Shown in pieces: positions 21,129 through 29,106 of a stretch of 64,000 bases of DNA. The stretch lies in contig NZ_JAUSYZ010000001.1 in the NCBI RefSeq assembly GCF_030817195.1, positions 1,736,001-1,800,000 of the forward strand. The letters run 5' to 3'. Each line of letters opens with the position of its first letter. Position 1 is the stretch's first letter. Source of the stretch: Arthrobacter globiformis. Lineage in GTDB: Bacteria > Actinomycetota > Actinomycetes > Actinomycetales > Micrococcaceae. The notes under the pieces were generated by a model that did not search any database, was not told where the DNA came from, and saw only the letters and a list, made by a program, of their open reading frames with translations. Both the position numbers and the translations under genes were made by a program.

Positions 21129-21815
21129 TCACGGCTCGCTGCGGAGTTCCGGCTCCTTTTTGAGGCCGGTCAGGCCGTTCCAGGCGAGGTTGACCAGGTG
21201 GGCGGCCACAGCCCGTTTGTCGGGCTGGCGGGCGTCCTGCCACCATTGGCCCGTCATCGCCACCATGCCTACGAGCATCTGGGCGTACATGGCGCCGTCG
21301 GCTGCGCTGAACCCGCGGCGGGCGAATTCGTCGGACAGGATGTGTTCAACCCGGGCTGTCACGTGGGAGAGCAGCGTGGAAAAGGCGCCTTCGGGCTGGG
21401 ACGGGGGAGCGTCCCGCATGAGGATGCGGAAGCCGTCGGTGCGTTCCTCGATGTAGGTGAGCAGGGCCAGCGCGGCGCGCTCCACGAGGACGCGCGGCTT
21501 GGCTTCGTCGGCCAGGGCGTTGTTGATATCGGCGAGCAGGATTCGGAACTCGTACTCGACAACCTGCGTGTACAGGCCCTCCTTCGAGCCGAAGTGCTCG
21601 TAGATCACGGGCTTGGAAACGCCGGCGGAGGCGGCGATCTCCTCGATGGTGGTGCCGTCCAGCCCCCGCATCGCGAACAGGGCCCGCCCTACTTCGATGA
21701 GCTGGGACCGGCGCTGGGCTCCGGTCATCCGCGACCGGGGGATGCGCCCCGCCGCTGCGTCGGGCCTTGCCGGCAGGTTCCCCGGACCGTCAGTTGTCCC
21801 TGTGCTGTTGCTCAC
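21129..21815 (-). CDS. TetR family transcriptional regulator
   Basis: The helix-turn-helix is at about residues 45-70 (DGTTIEEIAASAGVSKPVIYEHFGSK), after ~25 disordered residues; the C-terminal ligand domain is all helical. GTG 21815 is chosen: it gives a normal 228-residue TetR length and the frame upstream (to 21998) is low in regulator-like sequence. The gene is convergent with the ABC-F gene and divergent from tRNA-Gln. Ligand and targets are unknown. Confidence 0.85.
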   Translation of the reverse strand: MSNSTGTTDGPGNLPARPDAAAGRIPRSRMTGAQRRSQLIEVGRALFAMRGLDGTTIEEIAASAGVSKPVIYEHFGSKEGLYTQVVEYEFRILLADINNALADEAKPRVLVERAALALLTYIEERTDGFRILMRDAPPSQPEGAFSTLLSHVTARVEHILSDEFARRGFSAADGAMYAQMLVGMVAMTGQWWQDARQPDKRAVAAHLVNLAWNGLTGLKKEPELRSEP

Positions 21816-21974
21816 CGTCCAATCATGCCTTATGTCAAGCGGCGGGCAGGGGTGGCAGCCAGTCCCGGCGCGCTGCCCCGGGCGGCACCCGCGCACCGGA
21901 TGCGCCGAGGTCGCACGAGCCTCAACGTTCGTGGCAGAATTGGTTCTCGTGCCCAGGCTTAGCGCCGGGCATGG

Positions 21975-22046
21975 TCCGCTCTGGTGTAATGGCAGCACCC
22001 CGGCCTTTGGAGCCGTGGAGTATAGGTTCGAATCCTATGGGCGGAA
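21975..22046 (+). tRNA. tRNA-Gln (anticodon TTG)
   Basis: The 72-nt cloverleaf has acceptor TCCGCTC pairing with GGGCGGA, a D-loop with TGTAATGGCA, anticodon loop CTTTGGA (anticodon TTG reads CAA) and T-arm GGTTCGAATCC. CCA is not encoded. It lies directly upstream of glmU. Confidence 0.95.
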
Positions 22047-22167
22047 CAGCTGCATCAGCGGTGTCCAGTAGGATGAACCCTGTTGCCGGTTCCGGGCACA
22101 GGTTCGGACACCGCCGCGCAGGCAGCCGCGGATGCAGTACACGCAACCGAGCAAGGAGAGCCCGTAC

Positions 22168-23658
22168 GTGAGCCCCGAGAAATCCGGCCCAGCCGCCGTT
22201 ATCGTCCTAGCTGCAGGTGCCGGTACCCGGATGAAATCCCGTACCCCCAAGATCCTCCACGAAATCGGCGGCCGTTCCATGGTGGGCCACGCCCTCCTGG
22301 CCGCCCGCAGCATCAGCCCCCAGCGCCTGGCCCTGGTGGTCCGGCACGAGCGCGACCGCGTCGCAGCCCACCTCACCGAACTCGATCCGGACGCCCTGAT
22401 CGTGGACCAGGACGAGGTGCCCGGCACCGGACGCGCTGTCGAGGTTGCCCTCGAAGCACTTGACGCCAAGGAGCCGATTGCCGGAACCGTCGTGGTCACC
22501 TACGGCGATGTCCCGCTGCTCACCGGTGAAATGCTCTCCGAGCTGGTGTCCACCCACGAGCGCGAGGGCAACGCGATCACGGTGCTCACCGCGATCCTGG
22601 ACGACGCCACCGGTTACGGCCGCATTCTCCGCGGCGACGACGGTACCGTGACCGGTATCCGCGAGCACAAGGACGCCACCGACGCCGAGCGTGCGATCCG
22701 CGAGATCAACTCCGGCATCTACGCCTTTGACGCTGCCGTCCTCCGGGACGCCCTCCGCCACGTCACCACCGACAACTCGCAGGGCGAAAAGTACCTGACC
22801 GACGTCCTCGGGCTGGCCCGCGAGGCAGGCGGCCGCGTGGCCGCCGTCGTCACCGCCGACCGCTGGCAGGTGGAAGGCGCCAACGACCGCGTCCAGCTCG
22901 CCGCCCTCGGCGCGGAGCACAACCGCCGGATCGTGGAAGCCTGGATGCGCGCCGGTGTTACCGTCGTCGACCCCGCCACCACCTGGATCGACTCCACGGT
23001 GACCCTGGCGGAGGACGTCCGGATCCTGCCCAACACCCAGCTGCACGGCGCCACCACGGTGGCGCGGGACGCCGTCGTCGGCCCCGACTCAACACTGACG
23101 GATGTCAGCATCGGGGAGGGCGCCAAGGTGACCCGCACCCACGGTTCCGGCGCGGAGATCGGCGCGGGAGCCAGCGTTGGACCGTTCACCTACCTGCGCC
23201 CGGGAACGGTCCTGGGCGAGACGGGCAAGATCGGCGCGTTCTACGAAACCAAGAACGTCAGGATTGGCCGCGGCTCCAAGCTGTCCCACCTGGGCTACGC
23301 CGGGGACGCCGAAATCGGCGAGGACACCAACATCGGCTGCGGCAACATCACCGCGAACTACGACGGCGAGAAGAAGCACCGCACGGTGATCGGCTCGGGC
23401 GTGCGCACCGGCTCCAACACAGTATTCGTCGCTCCGGTCACGGTGGGGGACGGTGCCTACAGCGGCGCCGGAGCCGTGATCCGCAAGGACGTGCCCGCCG
23501 GGGCCCTGGCGCTGTCCATGGCAGCACAGCGCAACGCCGAAGGCTGGGTCGCCGCCAACCGTCCCGGCACGCTGTCCGCGGAACTGGCAGAAGCCGCCGC
23601 CGCCCGCGAAGGCCGCACTGATTCCGCAAATTCCCCCGCATCTACAGAAGAGGGCTAG
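22168..23658 (+). CDS. glmU: Bifunctional UDP-N-acetylglucosamine pyrophosphorylase / glucosamine-1-phosphate N-acetyltransferase
   Basis: GlmU acetylates glucosamine-1-phosphate and couples it to UTP, giving UDP-GlcNAc for peptidoglycan. The N-terminal uridylyltransferase has LAAGAGTRMKS and the DVPLLTGE and EINSGIYAFD motifs. The C-terminal half is a left-handed beta-helix with hexapeptide repeats, FYETKNVRIGRGSK and GCGNITANYDG. GTG 22168 is chosen because AAGGAG lies 9 nt upstream; the in-frame ATG at 22132 lacks a site. It is followed 5 bp later by prs, as in mycobacteria. Confidence 0.95.
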   Translation: MSPEKSGPAAVIVLAAGAGTRMKSRTPKILHEIGGRSMVGHALLAARSISPQRLALVVRHERDRVAAHLTELDPDALIVDQDEVPGTGRAVEVALEALDAKEPIAGTVVVTYGDVPLLTGEMLSELVSTHEREGNAITVLTAILDDATGYGRILRGDDGTVTGIREHKDATDAERAIREINSGIYAFDAAVLRDALRHVTTDNSQGEKYLTDVLGLAREAGGRVAAVVTADRWQVEGANDRVQLAALGAEHNRRIVEAWMRAGVTVVDPATTWIDSTVTLAEDVRILPNTQLHGATTVARDAVVGPDSTLTDVSIGEGAKVTRTHGSGAEIGAGASVGPFTYLRPGTVLGETGKIGAFYETKNVRIGRGSKLSHLGYAGDAEIGEDTNIGCGNITANYDGEKKHRTVIGSGVRTGSNTVFVAPVTVGDGAYSGAGAVIRKDVPAGALALSMAAQRNAEGWVAANRPGTLSAELAEAAAAREGRTDSANSPASTEEG

Positions 23659-23663
23659 CAACC

Positions 23664-24644
23664 ATGACCGAAATTACGGCTCACGGCGAGAAGAAACTGG
23701 TGCTCGCCGCAGGGCGTGCACACCCGGAGCTTGCCCGGGAGATCGCCAAGGAGCTGGGCACGGAACTGCTGCCTGTGGACGCCTACGACTTCGCCAACGG
23801 CGAGATCTATGTTCGCGCCGGGGAGAGCGTCCGCGGCACCGACGCCTTCGTCATCCAGGCGCACCCCGCACCGCTGAACAACTGGCTCATGGAACAGCTG
23901 ATCATGATTGATTCGCTGAAGCGTGCCTCCGCCAAGCGGATCACCGTGGTGTCGCCGTTCTACCCGTACTCGCGCCAGGACAAGAAGGGCCGCGGCCGCG
24001 AGCCGATCTCCGCGCGCCTCGTGGCCGACATGTACAAGACGGCCGGCGCCGACCGCATCATGAGCGTGGACCTGCACACCTCCCAGATCCAGGGCTTCTT
24101 CGACGGGCCGGTGGACCACCTCATGGCCATCCCGCTGCTGGCAGACTACATCCGCACCCGCGTCAGCGCCGACAACATCACCGTGGTCTCGCCGGACACC
24201 GGCCGCGTGCGCGTGGCTGAACAGTGGGCCGAACGCCTCGGCGGCGCGCCGCTGGCATTCGTCCACAAGAGCCGCGACCTGACCGTGCCCAACCAGGCCG
24301 TGTCCAAGACTGTGGTGGGCCAGATCGAGGGCCGCACCTGTGTGCTCATCGACGACATGATCGACACCGGCGGAACCATCTCCGGCGCCGTTCAGGTGCT
24401 CAAGAACGCCGGCGCCAAGGACGTCATCATCGCCGCCACGCACGCGGTGTTCTCCGATCCCGCCGCCCGGCGCCTCTCCGAGTCCGGCGCCCGCGAAGTG
24501 GTGGTCACCAACACGCTGCCCATCACCGCGGACAAGCGTTTCCCCGAGCTCACCGTGCTGTCCATCGCGCCGCTCATCGCCCGGGCCATCCGGGAAGTGT
24601 TCGACGACGGATCGGTCACCAGCCTTTTCGACGGCAACGCCTAA
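23664..24644 (+). CDS. prs: Ribose-phosphate pyrophosphokinase
   Basis: Prs makes PRPP from ribose-5-phosphate and ATP. The 326 residues show the flexible loop YSRQDKKGRGREPISARL, VDLHTSQIQGFF, and the PRPP-binding signature VLIDDMIDTGGTIS. The start ATG 23664 follows the glmU stop by 5 bp, so the two genes are an operon. Confidence 0.96.
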   Translation: MTEITAHGEKKLVLAAGRAHPELAREIAKELGTELLPVDAYDFANGEIYVRAGESVRGTDAFVIQAHPAPLNNWLMEQLIMIDSLKRASAKRITVVSPFYPYSRQDKKGRGREPISARLVADMYKTAGADRIMSVDLHTSQIQGFFDGPVDHLMAIPLLADYIRTRVSADNITVVSPDTGRVRVAEQWAERLGGAPLAFVHKSRDLTVPNQAVSKTVVGQIEGRTCVLIDDMIDTGGTISGAVQVLKNAGAKDVIIAATHAVFSDPAARRLSESGAREVVVTNTLPITADKRFPELTVLSIAPLIARAIREVFDDGSVTSLFDGNA

Positions 24645-24650
24645 CGGGGT

Positions 24651-24677
24651 CCGGCCCGTTTTCAGTAAACGGGCCGG
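24651..24677 (+). terminator. Hairpin after prs
   Basis: A perfect 11-bp stem (24651-24661 with 24667-24677) with a 5-nt loop lies 6 bp after the prs stop. There is no T-run, so it may be a weak terminator or a 3'-end stabiliser. Confidence 0.55.
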
Positions 24678-24879
24678 GCACTGATAAGCTTTATCCCGAT
24701 ACCTTGGCGAGGGAGAGCACCTCCGGAACACCGTATGCACGGAACACCGGACTGCTGGTCTCCGTTATCGACTGGGTCTGAATCACCCTTCTGGTGGGGC
24801 CGCCTTCGGGCCGCCCGGCGTTGAAGGTCACTCCAGACCTCCGCCCTTGCTGAACCCACATATCCACCAGGAGATTCAC

Positions 24880-25488
24880 ATGTCTGAGCAGAAGCTCGCA
24901 GCAGAAGCACGCACCGAATTCGGCAAGGGCTTCGCCCGCCGCGCCCGCGCCGCCGGCCAGATCCCCGCTGTGATCTACGGCCACGGCGCTGAGCCCATCC
25001 ACATCACGCTGCCAGCCAAGGCCACCACCCTCGCGGTGCGCACCGCCAACGCCCTGCTGTCCCTCGACCTCAACGGTGAAGGCCACCTGGCCCTCGTCAA
25101 GGACGTCCAGCGCGACCCGATCAAGCAGATCATCGAGCACATCGACCTCCTGACCGTGCGCCAGGGCGAGAAGGTCACCGTGGACGTTCCCGTGCACGTC
25201 GTGGGCGAAACCGCTCCCGGCACCGTGCACAACCTCGAACTGACCGTCGTCTCCCTCGAGGCAGAGGCAACCCACCTGCCCGAGTCCGTCGAGGTGAACA
25301 TCGAGGGCCGCGCCGCCGGCGAGCACATCCACGCCTCCGACCTCGTGCTCCCCAAGGGCGCTGTCCTGCTGGCCGACGCCGAGGCCCTGGTCGTCAACAT
25401 CTCCGAGGCCACGGCACAGGCCGAAGAGGGCGAAGCAGAGGAAGCCGCAGCAGAAGCTGCTCCGGCCGAAGCAGCTGCTGCCGAGTAA
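24880..25488 (+). CDS. rplY: 50S ribosomal protein L25 (CTC form)
   Basis: The N-terminal 5S rRNA-binding domain (about 1-92) has EARTEFGKGFARRARAAGQI and AVIYGHG; the C-terminal TL5/CTC domain (about 95-180) follows, ending in an Ala/Glu-rich acidic tail. The 202 residues match the actinobacterial CTC form. ATG 24880 has AGGAG 6 nt upstream. The 235 bp upstream of it hold the prs hairpin and no further gene. Confidence 0.93.
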   Translation: MSEQKLAAEARTEFGKGFARRARAAGQIPAVIYGHGAEPIHITLPAKATTLAVRTANALLSLDLNGEGHLALVKDVQRDPIKQIIEHIDLLTVRQGEKVTVDVPVHVVGETAPGTVHNLELTVVSLEAEATHLPESVEVNIEGRAAGEHIHASDLVLPKGAVLLADAEALVVNISEATAQAEEGEAEEAAAEAAPAEAAAAE

Positions 25489-25528
25489 TACAGGCACAAA
25501 CCCTTTCCGCGTTGCACGCAGCGCGGAT

Positions 25529-25561
25529 CAGTGGCCGGGTCCTTTTCGGGCCCGGCCACTG
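25529..25561 (+). terminator. Hairpin terminator after rplY
   Basis: An 11-bp stem (25529-25539 with 25551-25561) encloses TCC-TTTT-rich loop sequence. The downstream base run is C-rich rather than T-rich, so termination efficiency is uncertain. Confidence 0.6.
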
Positions 25562-25596
25562 CCGTCCCTGCCCCATTTGCGGGCCCACCCCCGCCT

Positions 25597-25602
25597 TAGG
25601 AT
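25597..25602 (+). promoter_or_regulatory. -10 box of a leaderless pth promoter
   Basis: TAGGAT ends 6 nt before ATG 25609 and no ribosome binding site is seen. Confidence 0.55.
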
Positions 25603-25608
25603 TGATTC

Positions 25609-26193
25609 ATGACTGACACCTGGCTGATCGTAGGCCTTGGCAACCCCGGACCCGAGTACAGCGGCAACCGGCACAACGTCGGCCAGATGGTGCTCGACGG
25701 GCTGGCCGGGCGCATTGGCGGCAAGTTCAAGGCGCACAAGGCCAGGGCCGCCGTCCTTGAAAGCCGGCTGGGGATCGGCGGCCCCCGCGTGGTGCTGGCG
25801 AAGCCCGGTACCTACATGAACGTCTCCGGCGGACCGGTGTCGGCGCTTGCCAGGTTTTACGACGTCGAGCCGTCCCGCGTCGTGGCCGTCCATGACGAGA
25901 TCGACATTCCCTTTAATACGGTGAAGCTGAAGATCGGCGGCGGCGAGGGAGGGCACAACGGCCTCCGGGACATCTCCAAAGCCCTCGCCACCAAGGATTA
26001 CCTCCGCGTCCGGGTGGGAGTCGGCCGGCCACCGGGCCGGATGGACACCGCCGACTACGTGCTGCGGGACTTCGGCACTGCCGAAAGGAAGGAACTGCCC
26101 TTCCTGCTCGATGACGCCGCCGACGCCGTCGAGCTCCTGGTCAGGGAGGGCCTGACGGCCGCACAGCAGCAGTTCCACACCGCCAAGGTGTAG
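25609..26193 (+). CDS. pth: Peptidyl-tRNA hydrolase
   Basis: Pth releases peptides from prematurely dropped peptidyl-tRNA. The 194 residues carry GLGNPGPEYSGNRHNVGQMV (with the catalytic His and Asn), KPGTYMNVSGG, HDEIDIPF and GGEGGHNGLRDI. The gene follows rplY, as in many bacteria, but has its own promoter. Confidence 0.95.
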   Translation: MTDTWLIVGLGNPGPEYSGNRHNVGQMVLDGLAGRIGGKFKAHKARAAVLESRLGIGGPRVVLAKPGTYMNVSGGPVSALARFYDVEPSRVVAVHDEIDIPFNTVKLKIGGGEGGHNGLRDISKALATKDYLRVRVGVGRPPGRMDTADYVLRDFGTAERKELPFLLDDAADAVELLVREGLTAAQQQFHTAKV

Positions 26194-26367
26194 GACGGCC
26201 AGTCACGCCTTTCCCTCCCCGCCGCGCGAACCCTCAAGGTCGCATCAAGGTCTGCGAAATGTGAACGCAGTGCCCTATATCCCGGCAAAGTAACGGGGTA
26301 GTCTACTTTCTAAGCGGGGGAGGCGATGGAGCCTTTATCCTGCCGGGCGGGATGTAAGGAAAAGTTC

Positions 26368-29106
26368 ATGTCAATTGAGCCACTGAGCTGGGGACGTGGG
26401 TCTACGGCGGGCGTGCTGGCGGGACCGGTGGGCGTCGCGGGCGGAACGGACCTCCAACGATGGTCGGTTCCGGCGCGCAGCGCAGACCTTGAAGCCATCC
26501 GCACTGCGCTGACAGATCCTGAGTCCCTGGGCGTAGTCATCACCGGTGCCCGCGGTGTGGGGAAATCCTCGCTCGCCCGCACCGCCGTGGCCGAACTGGG
26601 TCCCGACGTCTGGCCCCTTCAACTGCGCAGCCCCCTTTCCGGCTCACAAACCTCCTACGGCTGCCTCGCCTTCCTCCTGGCCAGGCTTCCGCAGTCCGCG
26701 CTGGCTTCCCCGACCGCCATCCTCCAGGGCATCACCTCCCTGATCCGGTCCGACGCCGCCGGCCGCGACTGCGTCATCACCCTGGACACCACCGGCCAGA
26801 TCGACGACATGAGTGCCGGCGTCATCCTGAACATCATGCTGACGCACACCGCCCGCGTCATCGCCATCGCGCCCAGCACCAGCGACCTGCCGGCGGACTT
26901 CCACTGGCTGCTCACCGACAGGCGGCTGACGGAAGTCCGGCTGGACAACCTCAACGAACTGCAGACCCGGCAGGTGCTGCTGACGCTGCTGGGCCACCGG
27001 GTCTCGGCGTCGCTCGTGAGCACCTACCACGCCATCGTGGGCGGCAATCCGCTCCTGCTCAAGGCACTCGTCACGGAGCAACAGCAGTCGGGAAACCTCG
27101 TCCTGTCCGATTCGGTCTGGACTTTGCGGGACAGGGTGGTGCTCGACGGCGCCACCGGGCTGGATGACATCGTCCGGTCCCGCTGGACCCGGGAAGAGCC
27201 GGAAACCCGCGAGGTCATCGAGATGCTGGCTTGTGCACGGCGCGTCCCGCTGGCCAGGCTGACCGAAATCTACGGCACAGCCACCGTGGCCGACATGGAG
27301 GACGCCGGGTTGCTGACCGTGGCCGACACTGGGGACCGCTGGGTCTCGCTGCGGGAACAGTACCTGGGGGACGTCGTGCGCTCCTGGCTCAGCATCTCCC
27401 GGCGTCGTGAACTGCGGACCCAGCTGCTGCGCGGCCACGAACCCGAGCTGTCTGCCCTGACCTTGGAGGAACGGATCGAGTTCGCCGCCTGGACCAAGGA
27501 GTGCCAGGCCGAGCTCAGCCCCGCCATGGCGGTGGCCGCGGCGGAGGCGGCCGTGCAGCTCTTTGACCCGCGGTTCGCGATCTCCTGCGTTGAAGGCATC
27601 AAGAAGACCGACGACGTCTGGGTGGAAGCGCAGCTGTACAAGGCAACGGCGTACCTGCTGCTCGACCTGCCGCTGCAGGCCATGGCCGCGCTGGAGGACA
27701 TTTCCCAGGCACAGCTGAACGGGCTCGGCGAGCAGGCCTTGGCCCGGGTGGTCGCAGCCAAAACCCGGGTCATGGTCTGGCTGCCGGAGCTCTGTGACAA
27801 AGTGCCGGACGAGCTGGCGGCCGCCCGGGAGAGGCTCGGCGTCGCCGGCGGAGTGGCAGCCAACTGGCCAGAACCCGTTGGCGTAGCGGCCAACGTCATC
27901 ACCCTGGCCGAGTTTGAATACAAGTCCTTCATCGGCGACTACGCCTCCATGATCACCGAGTTGGAGGAAGCCTCCGACCCCGCGGTCAACAAGGATCCCG
28001 GCCTGAGGATCCAGGCGGCTCTGATCCTGATGCACGCCCTGTCGGCGGTCGGCCGGGAAATGGACGCCCTCCAGCTGATGCGGCGCGTCGGCGGGCAGCT
28101 CTCGGATGCGGAGCCGCTGACCGGCCTGCGCGAGCGGTTCGCGATGACGTCGTTCAACGTGCTGCTGCAGGCCGGTCAGTGGAAACGGTGCCTGGAACTC
28201 GTCGGCCCGGCCCAGGGGCAGGAAGAACGCCGGCTGGCCTACCGCACGTCTGCCACGGAACTCGCCGCCGGAATCGCGTACGTATTCTCCGGCCGTGGCG
28301 CGGTGGCCCTGGATTCGCTGCTGTCCGCCGTCGCCCAGCTCGAGCTCCGCCCTGTCCTGAACATGCTGCAGGCCGCCTACGCCGCCACGGCCTTCGCCTA
28401 CGCCCAGATCGGCAATGCCGGGCAGTCGCACAAGTACCTCGATAAACTCCGCGGAGTGCGCGGGCACTGCAACTTCGGCACCCTGTTCGTCACCGAGTTC
28501 TGTGCGGACATGGCCGGGCGCTGGCTGGGGGACACCGATGCCGTGAAGCGTCTGCTCAAGGCAGCACACCGCGACATCGATGCCGGCCGGTACACCCTGG
28601 CCGGGATCAGCCTGCTCGGTGCCACCGTGAACGGGACCGATGAGGACTTCCGCCTGATGGAGGAGGTGGCGGGCCACCGGCAGGGGACCCTCGCCGAGAT
28701 CTCGCGCCTCATCGCCGTGGGCACCCGCACCAAGGACGCCAAGGTTCTTTTGGAAGGCGCGCACCTGTGCGCCGAACTGGAGCTCGACGCCGTGGAAGCG
28801 CGGTGCGTTGCGCTCGCCGTCGACTTTGCCCGCCATTCCGGCGATTCCGCCTCCGCCCGCGTTGCCCAGGCCCGGCTGGACAGCCTCACCGCTACGGTGC
28901 CCAGCCTGCCGATCGTTCCCAGCAGCGGAAGCCCGCTCCTTACCGCGCGTGAACGCCAGATCTCCCGGCTGGCCGGAAGGGGCGTATCCAACCGGGACAT
29001 CGCCCTGGAGATGGGTGTATCAGTCCGAACGGTGGAGGGCCACCTGTACCAGGTCTTCACCAAGCTCGGCGTGACTTCCAGGGGTGATCTGCCTGGCCTC
29101 GTCTAA
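26368..29106 (+). CDS. LAL-type LuxR family ATP-binding transcriptional regulator (first of a tandem pair)
   Basis: The 912 residues have an N-terminal STAND-type ATPase with Walker A GARGVGKSS (about 60-68) and Walker B near DCVITLDTTG, a long helical middle resembling TPR-type repeats, and a C-terminal LuxR helix-turn-helix (last ~60 residues) containing ARERQISRLAGRGVSNRDIA and VSVRTVEGHLYQVF. ATG 26368 follows AAGGAAAAG; the in-frame ATG at 26326 lacks one. The next gene starts inside its last codons. Target genes and inducer are unknown. Confidence 0.85.
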   Translation: MSIEPLSWGRGSTAGVLAGPVGVAGGTDLQRWSVPARSADLEAIRTALTDPESLGVVITGARGVGKSSLARTAVAELGPDVWPLQLRSPLSGSQTSYGCLAFLLARLPQSALASPTAILQGITSLIRSDAAGRDCVITLDTTGQIDDMSAGVILNIMLTHTARVIAIAPSTSDLPADFHWLLTDRRLTEVRLDNLNELQTRQVLLTLLGHRVSASLVSTYHAIVGGNPLLLKALVTEQQQSGNLVLSDSVWTLRDRVVLDGATGLDDIVRSRWTREEPETREVIEMLACARRVPLARLTEIYGTATVADMEDAGLLTVADTGDRWVSLREQYLGDVVRSWLSISRRRELRTQLLRGHEPELSALTLEERIEFAAWTKECQAELSPAMAVAAAEAAVQLFDPRFAISCVEGIKKTDDVWVEAQLYKATAYLLLDLPLQAMAALEDISQAQLNGLGEQALARVVAAKTRVMVWLPELCDKVPDELAAARERLGVAGGVAANWPEPVGVAANVITLAEFEYKSFIGDYASMITELEEASDPAVNKDPGLRIQAALILMHALSAVGREMDALQLMRRVGGQLSDAEPLTGLRERFAMTSFNVLLQAGQWKRCLELVGPAQGQEERRLAYRTSATELAAGIAYVFSGRGAVALDSLLSAVAQLELRPVLNMLQAAYAATAFAYAQIGNAGQSHKYLDKLRGVRGHCNFGTLFVTEFCADMAGRWLGDTDAVKRLLKAAHRDIDAGRYTLAGISLLGATVNGTDEDFRLMEEVAGHRQGTLAEISRLIAVGTRTKDAKVLLEGAHLCAELELDAVEARCVALAVDFARHSGDSASARVAQARLDSLTATVPSLPIVPSSGSPLLTARERQISRLAGRGVSNRDIALEMGVSVRTVEGHLYQVFTKLGVTSRGDLPGLV

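Noticed and set aside
26644..28836. Long open frame (730 codons) opposite the first LAL regulator
   Set aside because: The composition is Gly/His/Gln-rich with no motifs, typical of an antisense shadow in GC-rich DNA.
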